In this document: piece after piece, positions 58,254 to 64,000 of the stretch
How the letters are laid out: every line of letters begins with the position of its first letter
How positions within the stretch are numbered: position 1 is the first letter of the stretch
DNA from: Streptomyces tagetis
GTDB lineage: Bacteria > Actinomycetota > Actinomycetes > Streptomycetales > Streptomycetaceae
Length of the DNA: 64,000 bases
Assembly: GCF_018069565.1 (NCBI RefSeq)
Contig: NZ_JAGPNL010000001.1
Span: 1,054,001-1,118,000 of the forward strand
Direction: 5' to 3'
Notes under the pieces: model-generated
The model's input: only the letters and a program-made list of their open reading frames with translations
What the model was told of the DNA's origin: nothing
Database searches by the model: none
Program-made: the position numbers and the translations under genes

Positions 58254-59441
58254 GTGGCCGACTTCCGTCCCCCGCGTTCCGGACTCGGCGTGCTGCGGCC
58301 GGCGTCCTTCGGAGTAGACCCCGACGGTGAGCGCATGGACCGTATCCGCAGGTCACCGCATTACCGCGACGGCGTCTTCCTGAACCCCGGCGGTCCCGCC
58401 CGCACCCGGCCCTCCGGATCGGCGCGGGACGCCGCCAAGGTCTTCCTCGGCCGCGAGTCACGGCTCGCCCGCGCGCCCCGGGGCACCGTGCCGGTGCACG
58501 CCACCACCGTCGCCGACCTGGCCCGGCCGCCCGCCGGCGGGCTCCGGCTGACCTGGATGGGCCACTCCAGCGTGCTCGCCGAGATCGACGGACACCGGGT
58601 GCTGTTCGACCCGGTGTGGGGCGAGCGCTGCTCCCCGTTCCCCTTCGCCGGGCCCCGGCGGCTGCACCCGGTCCCGCTGCCGCTGGCCGCCCTCGGCCCC
58701 GTCGACGTCGTCGTCATCTCGCACGACCACTACGACCACCTGGACCTGCCCACCATCAAGGCGCTGGCCCGCACCGACACCCTCTTCGCGGTGCCCCTCG
58801 GCGTCGGCGCCCACCTCGAACACTGGGGGGTCCGGGCCGACCGGCTGCGCGAACTGGACTGGCACGAGTCGGCACGGGTCGGCGACCTCACCCTCACCGC
58901 CACCCCGGCCCGCCACTTCTGCGGTCGCGGACTGCGCAACACCCAGCACACCCTGTGGGCCTCCTGGGTCGTCGCCGGGCCGGACCACCGCGTCCACCAC
59001 AGCGGCGACACCGGCTACTTCGACGGCTTCCGGGAGATCGGCGCCGCGCACGGCCCCTTCGACGCCACCATGATCCAGATCGGGGCGTACGCGCCGTTCT
59101 GGCCCGACATCCACATGACGCCCGAGGAGGGGGTCCGCGCCCACCTCGACCTCCAGGGCGGGGGACCGGCGGGCGTCCTGCTGCCGATCCACTGGGGCAC
59201 CTTCAACCTGGCCCCCCACCCGTGGGCGGAGCCCGGCGCGTGGACCCTCGCGGCGGCGCAGGCGGTCGGACAGCGGGTGGCCCTGCCGGTGCCGGGCCTG
59301 CCCTTCGAGCCCGGCGGCGACGTGCCCCGCGACCCCTGGTGGACCGGCCTGGAACGCCTCCCCCACCACGACTGGCCCGTCCCCCGCCTCACCCCCGGCC
59401 CGACGGCCACCCCGGGCCTGGACCTGGTGGGCGAGGACTGA
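58254..59441 (+). CDS. MBL-fold metal-dependent hydrolase (UlaG/NAPE-PLD-like)
   Basis: 395 residues from GTG 58254, with TGGAGGT upstream. Metallo-beta-lactamase signature HDHYDHLD (about 163), preceded by LTWMGHSSVLAEIDGHRVLFDPVW and followed by ARHFCGRG, HSGDTGYF and PIHWGTFNL. The pattern matches lactonase/NAPE-hydrolysing phospholipase D-like enzymes. Substrate could be a phospholipid or lactone. A long inverted repeat over its end is a bidirectional terminator. Confidence 0.9.
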   Translation: MADFRPPRSGLGVLRPASFGVDPDGERMDRIRRSPHYRDGVFLNPGGPARTRPSGSARDAAKVFLGRESRLARAPRGTVPVHATTVADLARPPAGGLRLTWMGHSSVLAEIDGHRVLFDPVWGERCSPFPFAGPRRLHPVPLPLAALGPVDVVVISHDHYDHLDLPTIKALARTDTLFAVPLGVGAHLEHWGVRADRLRELDWHESARVGDLTLTATPARHFCGRGLRNTQHTLWASWVVAGPDHRVHHSGDTGYFDGFREIGAAHGPFDATMIQIGAYAPFWPDIHMTPEEGVRAHLDLQGGGPAGVLLPIHWGTFNLAPHPWAEPGAWTLAAAQAVGQRVALPVPGLPFEPGGDVPRDPWWTGLERLPHHDWPVPRLTPGPTATPGLDLVGED

Positions 59442-59472
59442 CCCGCCCGGCGCCGGTCGGTCCTCGCCCACC
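59426..59472. terminator. Bidirectional hairpin overlapping the MBL gene end
   Basis: GGTGGGCGAGGAC (59426-59438) pairs perfectly with GTCCTCGCCCACC (59460-59472). The stem includes the last codons of the MBL gene and lies just before the end of the convergent C45-type gene. Confidence 0.75.
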
Positions 59473-59481
59473 GCGCCGCGG

Positions 59482-60525
59482 TCAGGCGGCGGGCGCGGTG
59501 GTCCAGCCCGGTTCGATCCAGGCCGCCCGGCCGGGCAGCCCCAGCCGGAACCGGGCGCGCACCTGGGCCCCCAGCTCGTAGGCGACCGTGCCGAAGGTGC
59601 GCATGGGCCAGCCCGGACGGCCGCTCATGCACACGGGCACGGTGTCGTCCTCCAGCAGCCGTTCCAGTCCGGCCGTGCCCTCCGAGGGCCCCATCGCCCG
59701 CTCCAGGAAGTCCAGCCGGGCCCGCGAATCGCCGATCCGGCCCTCCGCCCGCAGCTCCTCCAGTGCGACGGGGTCGACGTCCGTATTGGCCAGCGGGTGG
59801 TTGGTGTGCACCAGCCGCCCGGCTCCCGGGGCGAGCCAGGGGACCACGCCGCCCGCCGAGCACTCGACGCTGTCCAGCCCGCCCGCGTCCGCCACCGCGT
59901 AGTGCTGGCCGCTGGCGTGCGGCACCGAGGAGAGGAAGGCCAGCGCCTCCTGACGCGTGCGGCCGGCCAGCGCACCCCGGATCACCGCCGCCACGGGCAG
60001 CCCGCGCGGCCCGCCGTGCAGCATGCCGAGGGTGTTGACGCAGACGGCGACCCCCGCCGCGTTCACCCCCGTCAGCCCGATCAGCCCGGCCGCGCTGAGC
60101 ACCAGTTGCTCGGGCCCGTCCGCCGGCCGCAGCCGCAGCACGATCTGCGTGCCGTCCATGGAGGGCGGCAGGTCCATGTTCTGCGCCAGCCGCGTGCCGT
60201 CGGCGGCGCGTTCGCCGAGCACGCTGCATCCCGCCCGGCGCCGGTGCCGCCGCCCCAGCCACCACTGCTCGTCCATGCAGTTGTAGGCGACGACGTCCTC
60301 GAAGGGCACCGCCGCGCCCTCGGCGATCCCCCGCAGCTCGTCGGCGAGGTCCGGCACCAGACGCCGCAGCGTCCCGGGCAGGGGCGAGGTGTGCACCAGC
60401 CCGGCGGCCCCGCCGCCGACGTCCGCGCGCCAGCGGTCGAGCGCCGCGCGCACGGCTTCCCGTGCCTGCTCCCCGTGGGCCCGGCCCCGCTCCCGGCCGG
60501 TGCCCGCGCAGTCGACGACCGTCAT
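59482..60525 (-). CDS. C45-family peptidase / acyl-CoA:6-APA acyltransferase-like protein
   Basis: 347 residues from ATG 60525. Ntn-hydrolase fold of the isopenicillin N acyltransferase type: GRERGRAHGEQAREAV, FEDVVAYNCMDEQWW, and an AGCSVLGERAADG segment where the Cys would become the N-terminal nucleophile after self-cleavage; LAQNMDLPPSM and LTGVNAAGVAVCVNTLG follow. It probably hydrolyses or transfers an acyl-amide bond. Its ATG overlaps the stop of the Rid gene by four bases. With the Rid protein, the MFS gene and the divergent LysR regulator it may form a catabolic operon. Confidence 0.85.
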   Translation of the reverse strand: MTVVDCAGTGRERGRAHGEQAREAVRAALDRWRADVGGGAAGLVHTSPLPGTLRRLVPDLADELRGIAEGAAVPFEDVVAYNCMDEQWWLGRRHRRRAGCSVLGERAADGTRLAQNMDLPPSMDGTQIVLRLRPADGPEQLVLSAAGLIGLTGVNAAGVAVCVNTLGMLHGGPRGLPVAAVIRGALAGRTRQEALAFLSSVPHASGQHYAVADAGGLDSVECSAGGVVPWLAPGAGRLVHTNHPLANTDVDPVALEELRAEGRIGDSRARLDFLERAMGPSEGTAGLERLLEDDTVPVCMSGRPGWPMRTFGTVAYELGAQVRARFRLGLPGRAAWIEPGWTTAPAA

Positions 60526-61664
60526 CGCAGCTCGGCCTCGATCTCGACGACCATGCGCTCGTAGGCGAGGTACGGCAGTCCGACGAGGGTGAGCGCGCAG
60601 GAGTGGTCCCCGAGCCGCTCCCGGACGACCCGGCGCACCGTGGCCGCGTCGGCCGCGTCCGTGTGCCGGTAGAACGCGACGAGCCGCAGCACGGAGCGGG
60701 CGCCCAGGCCGAGTTCGGCCGCCACCTTGAGGATGTTGTCCACGCTCGTGGCGGTCTGTGTCGCGAGGTCGTCCGGGTCGATGACCGAGGCGTCGGGCGC
60801 CAGCGAGACCTGTCCGCCGACGAAGACCGTGCCGGCCGCGCCGATGCCGTGCTTGTAGGGCAGGTGGAACGGCCAGTCCCAGTGCCCGGCCGGCCACGAC
60901 TCGCTGCGCAGGCCCAGACCGCGGGCGCCCCGGACGGCCAGCGCGCGCAGCAGGATTCTGGCCCGGCCCGGCAGGGAACCGACCGGGATGCCGGTGGTGG
61001 CCGGACCCGGCTCCGTGAACCGGCGGGCGCGCTCGCGGGCGTTGACCGCCCAGCCCTCCGCGGTGCCCTCCGCCCGGTAGAACACGTCGAAGCGGACGGC
61101 GTCGTCCCACCCGGCGCCGTGGGCGGCCAGCAGCCCGGCGACCCGGTCCATGACCTCGTCGGTCTGCGTCACCATGTCGTCGTCCGTGTCGGCGCACTGG
61201 CCCGCCACCGCGACCAGCACCCCGGCCTCGGCCGAGTGCGGGAAGCGCCCCGCGTCCCCGGCGACGACCGGCTCGGCCGCCGACACCCCCTGGAGCACGA
61301 ACGGGTTCCCCTCGTCCAGGGCGCCGGGCAGGACCGGGACCGCCGTCAGGCAGGGCCGCGCCCCGGACGGCAGGACGTCGGCGAGCACCGCGCGGACCTC
61401 CTCGGCGCCGATCAGGACGGGATCGTGGACGACGTCGAGGACGAGCAGGCTGTCGAGGCCCCTGCCGTGCGCGGCGAGCGCGTCGGCGAGGCGGTCGGCC
61501 TCGCGGCGGGCGTGGTCCGCCGGTCCGAGGCCGGCGGACCCCGCGGTGTCCCGGCCGGTCGCGGGAACGTGCGGTCCGGTGGACTCCGCGCCGAGGAAGA
61601 CCAGGCCGTCCATGGCCCGGCGTACGGACTCGGAGGCCGGCTCGGTCGATCGGGGGTCTGTCAT
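60522..61664 (-). CDS. Triple-domain Rid/YjgF-family protein
   Basis: 380 residues from ATG 61664. Three Rid-like modules in tandem: about 20-130 (VFLGAESTGPH, then READRLADALAAHGRGLDSLLVLDV), about 145-245 (LVAVAGQCADTDDDMVTQTDEVMDRVAGLLAAHG) and about 275-380 (VFVGGQVSLAPDASVIDPDDLATQTATSVDNILKVAAELGLG). The usual catalytic Arg position is not clear in the first. RidA deaminates reactive enamine/imine intermediates. A trimeric domain set in one chain would mimic the normal homotrimer. It is coupled to the acyltransferase-like gene. Confidence 0.82.
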   Translation of the reverse strand: MTDPRSTEPASESVRRAMDGLVFLGAESTGPHVPATGRDTAGSAGLGPADHARREADRLADALAAHGRGLDSLLVLDVVHDPVLIGAEEVRAVLADVLPSGARPCLTAVPVLPGALDEGNPFVLQGVSAAEPVVAGDAGRFPHSAEAGVLVAVAGQCADTDDDMVTQTDEVMDRVAGLLAAHGAGWDDAVRFDVFYRAEGTAEGWAVNARERARRFTEPGPATTGIPVGSLPGRARILLRALAVRGARGLGLRSESWPAGHWDWPFHLPYKHGIGAAGTVFVGGQVSLAPDASVIDPDDLATQTATSVDNILKVAAELGLGARSVLRLVAFYRHTDAADAATVRRVVRERLGDHSCALTLVGLPYLAYERMVVEIEAELR

Positions 61665-61685
61665 GGGAGGGGACTCCTTCGGGGA

Positions 61686-63056
61686 TCAGCGGGTACGGGA
61701 TGCGGTGCCGGTCCCGGGAACGGGACCGGAGGCCGGGGCGGCGGCGGACGTGCCGCCGGCGGGATCGGCGTCCGGCGCCCCGGCGCGGCGGCGCAGCGCG
61801 AGCACGCACCACAGCGACAGCGCGCAGAGCGCGGCGAGGAACAGCAGCGCCAGGTACGGGCGTTCGCCGCCCGCCGCGTACAGCACGGGGACGATGACCG
61901 GGGTCAGCGCGCCGGAGGTGAGCGCCGCCAACTGGCAGGCCATGGAGACGCCGCTGTAGCGGACGCGGCGCGGGAACAGGTCGACCAGCAGCCGGGCCAT
62001 CGGCCCGTAGTGGGCGCCGGTCGGCACGGCCATCAACGCGGCGGCCAGCACCACCAGGACGAGCACGTCGCTGCGGGCGGCCAGGAACCACAGGGGCGCC
62101 ACCACCGCCGCCGACGCCAGCCCCACGACGACGACCCGCGAGGTGCCCAGGCGGTCGGCGACCCGGCCCGCGGCGAGCGTGCAGGCGATCTCGAAGGCCG
62201 CCGCGACGCTGAGCAGGTTGAGCGCCCGCCCCTCGTCCATGCCGCCGGCCGCGGTCGCGTGGACCAGCCAGAACGAGGAGGTGACGTAGTAGCCGCCGGT
62301 GGCGACCACCATCGCGCCGGCCGCCAGGAGGATGGTGCCGCGGTGCCGGCGCAGGGCCTCCACCAGCGGGGCCGAGGAGATCTCGTCGTCACGCCGCATC
62401 TCCTGGAAGGCGGGCGACTCGTCCACCGTGGAGCGGATCAGCAGCCCGATCACCACGAGCGCCGCGGAGAAGAGGAACGGATAGCGCCAACTGCCCCCGC
62501 TCAGCGGCCCGCCCACGGAACCGGCGGCGACGAACATCAGCGACGACAGCAGCGCGCCGATCGACGAGCCGACCTGGGTGAAGGCCCCGTAGAAGCTGCG
62601 CCGGCCGGCGGGGGCGTGCTCGACCGCCATCAGCGCGGCACCGCCCCACTCGCCGCCGACGGCGATGCCCTGCACCAGGCGCAGCAGCACCAGCAGGACG
62701 GGCGCGGCGGCACCGACGGTCGCGTACCCCGGCAGCAGGCCGATCCCCGTGGTGGCGACGCCCATCACCAGGATGGTGACGACCAGGGTCGCCTTGCGCC
62801 CGACGCGGTCGCCGAAGTGGCCGAAGAGGAGCGCTCCGATCGGCCGTCCCACGTAGCCGAAGGACGTGGTGCCGAAGGAGACGACCGTGGCCAGCAGCGG
62901 GTCCATGTCGTCGGGGAAGAACACGGCGGGGAAGACCAGCGCGGCGGCCGTGGCGTAGATGAAGAAGTCGTACCACTCGACGGTCGTGCCGATCAGCGAG
63001 GCGGCGGCGGCTCTGCGCGACGCGTCGTCGCCGCGGGCCCGGGGGGAACTGTTCAC
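61686..63056 (-). CDS. MFS metabolite:H+ symporter (MHS, ShiA/ProP-like)
   Basis: 456 residues from GTG 63056 (GAAGG seven bases upstream). Twelve predicted helices with the MHS signatures: IGTTVEWYDFFIYATAAALVF at helix 1, the loop motif FGHFGDRVGRKATLVVTI, and RLVQGIAVGGEWGGAALMAVEHAP. Such carriers take up organic acids, betaine or shikimate-like compounds with protons. It ends 22 bp before the Rid gene and is divergent from the LysR gene, which probably controls it. The tail is Ala/Pro-rich. Confidence 0.92.
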   Translation of the reverse strand: MNSSPRARGDDASRRAAAASLIGTTVEWYDFFIYATAAALVFPAVFFPDDMDPLLATVVSFGTTSFGYVGRPIGALLFGHFGDRVGRKATLVVTILVMGVATTGIGLLPGYATVGAAAPVLLVLLRLVQGIAVGGEWGGAALMAVEHAPAGRRSFYGAFTQVGSSIGALLSSLMFVAAGSVGGPLSGGSWRYPFLFSAALVVIGLLIRSTVDESPAFQEMRRDDEISSAPLVEALRRHRGTILLAAGAMVVATGGYYVTSSFWLVHATAAGGMDEGRALNLLSVAAAFEIACTLAAGRVADRLGTSRVVVVGLASAAVVAPLWFLAARSDVLVLVVLAAALMAVPTGAHYGPMARLLVDLFPRRVRYSGVSMACQLAALTSGALTPVIVPVLYAAGGERPYLALLFLAALCALSLWCVLALRRRAGAPDADPAGGTSAAAPASGPVPGTGTASRTR

Positions 63057-63230
63057 GCGGGAACCTTCTGTGGGAGCGAAGCGGCGCCACCGCTGGGCAC
63101 GCGCCGGGAGGCGCGCGCCGCGGCGACCGGGACAGGAGGGCCCCCGGCTCAGGTGGTGCCGGGGCCCGTCCGCTGGGAACACTTTCGGCCATGGCCCGCT
63201 ATGCGGACCAGTGCCAATTACTTTGACGAT

Positions 63231-63249
63231 GTATGCCGTGGCGGCATAC
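63231..63249. promoter_or_regulatory. Palindrome between the MFS and LysR genes
   Basis: GTATGCCG (63231-63238) and CGGCATAC (63242-63249) are perfect inverted repeats separated by TGG, ending eight bases before the LysR start. A binding site for the LysR protein or another repressor is likely. Confidence 0.6.
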
Positions 63250-63256
63250 TCGCAGG

Positions 63257-64000
63257 ATGGAGCTGCGGACCCTCAGATACTTCGTCGCCGTCGCCGAGGC
63301 CGAATCGGTCAGTGCCGCGGCCGAACGGATCAGCATCACGCAGCCGGCGCTCTCCCGGCAGATGAGGGAACTGGAGCGTGAGCTGAAGGTCGTCCTCTTC
63401 GACCGGCGGACCGGACGGCTGCGCCTGTCGGCGGCGGGGAGGCAGTTCCTCGACCACGCCCGGGACGTCCTGCACAGCGCCGACGTGGCCGTCGGGGCGG
63501 CCGAGACGATCTCCGCCGGACGGCTGGTACGGGTCACCATCGCGGCACCCAGCACCACCCTCACCGACGTGGTCGCGCCCTTCATCGCCACCTTCGGGCC
63601 CGGCGACCCGCTGCCCTCCGTGGTGGAGACCGACGGACCCAAGGCCCTGGAGACCCTCTACCAGGGCACCGACCTGGCCCTGGTCACCCACGCCCCGCCC
63701 GCGCAGTGGCGTTCGCTCGCCGTGGCCGTCTTCCCGATGTTCGCCTACGTGCCGCCGGACCACCCGAAGGCGGCACACCGGGTGCTGGACCTGCCGGAGC
63801 TGCTGGCGGACCGGCTGATCCTGCTCGACCACTCCTTCCGCCCGAGGCTGGTGCTCCAGGAGGCGCTGACCGCGCGGGGGCTGATGCCGCGGGACGTGGT
63901 GGAGTGCGGGAATGCCCAGGTCGCCCAGGCGCTCGCCGCGGCCGGCCGGGGGGTGGCCGTGGTCTCCGACGACCCCCGCTTCGGGCTGGTGGGCGTCCCG
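63257..64000 (+). CDS. LysR-family transcriptional regulator, 5' part
   Basis: At least 248 residues from ATG 63257; the gene continues past the window. N-terminal winged helix typical of LysR (MELRTLRYFVAVAEAESVSAAAERISITQPALSRQMRELERELKVVLFDRR in pieces), followed by the start of the effector-binding fold (LVRVTIAAPSTTLTDVVAPFIATF). It lies divergent from the MFS/Rid/acyltransferase genes and most probably regulates them through the palindrome just upstream. Confidence 0.92.
   Translation, partial: MELRTLRYFVAVAEAESVSAAAERISITQPALSRQMRELERELKVVLFDRRTGRLRLSAAGRQFLDHARDVLHSADVAVGAAETISAGRLVRVTIAAPSTTLTDVVAPFIATFGPGDPLPSVVETDGPKALETLYQGTDLALVTHAPPAQWRSLAVAVFPMFAYVPPDHPKAAHRVLDLPELLADRLILLDHSFRPRLVLQEALTARGLMPRDVVECGNAQVAQALAAAGRGVAVVSDDPRFGLVGVP

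Overview
The window is chromosomal DNA from a Streptomyces or very close relative. Evidence: very high GC with strongly biased third codon positions, frequent GTG and TTG starts, SsgA-like and WhiB-like sporulation/redox proteins, a two-domain small laccase, and a hopanoid cluster in the usual Streptomyces order. From memory (not a search) the gene order resembles the S. coelicolor SCO6707-SCO6775 region. No insertion sequence, prophage, tRNA, rRNA or CRISPR array was seen.

Layout. 1-552 is the end of a LigD-type polymerase-domain protein. 566-6636 holds two overlapping genes for secreted proteins (cupredoxin + three Ig-like repeats + keto-glycoside hydrolase; ThuA + PQQ-type sugar dehydrogenase), divergent from a small laccase; a LacI regulator follows. 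7806-13403 holds small accessory genes: a VOC protein, a WhiB protein, an acyl-ACP desaturase with a three-unit palindromic operator array, a GPP34 protein, SsgD, a Rho-N-like protein and endonuclease V. 13512-20430 is a lipid-oxidation block (saccharopine-dehydrogenase-like reductase divergent from a CaiB racemase/CoA-transferase, thiolase and FadB, then a convergent MerR regulator). 20545-32198 is mixed: M1 peptidase, an unrecognised protein overlapping an ABC-F ATPase, Tex, a SCO6745-family protein, enoyl-CoA hydratase, a small ATPase, IPP isomerase and a cation efflux transporter.

32648-39793 is the least understood block. Five overlapping genes encode a CDP-alcohol phosphotransferase with a degenerate N-terminal domain, a LicC-like cytidylyltransferase, a glycerol-1-phosphate dehydrogenase homologue, a second CDP-alcohol phosphotransferase and a family 2 glycosyltransferase. 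A Wzm/Wzt (TagGH)-type exporter follows. I infer an uncharacterised CDP-polyol pathway making an exported phosphodiester glycolipid or glycopolymer.

40091-53071 is the hopanoid operon: hpnC, hpnD, hpnE, a prenyl diphosphate synthase, shc, hpnG, hpnH, ispG, dxs and hpnO. Together they take DXP to aminobacteriohopanetriol. Two small overlapping ORFs (before hpnC, and between hpnD and hpnE) are easily missed. The ispG gene has codon use unlike its neighbours.

53105-64000 holds an XRE-cupin regulator with a paired operator and a 38-residue membrane protein, a MptpB-like phosphatase, a LysM/M23 endopeptidase behind a ydaO-type (c-di-AMP) riboswitch, a GDSL hydrolase, an AhpD-like protein, an MBL hydrolase, and a possible catabolic set (C45-type acyltransferase, triple-Rid protein, MFS symporter) divergent from a LysR regulator that runs off the end.
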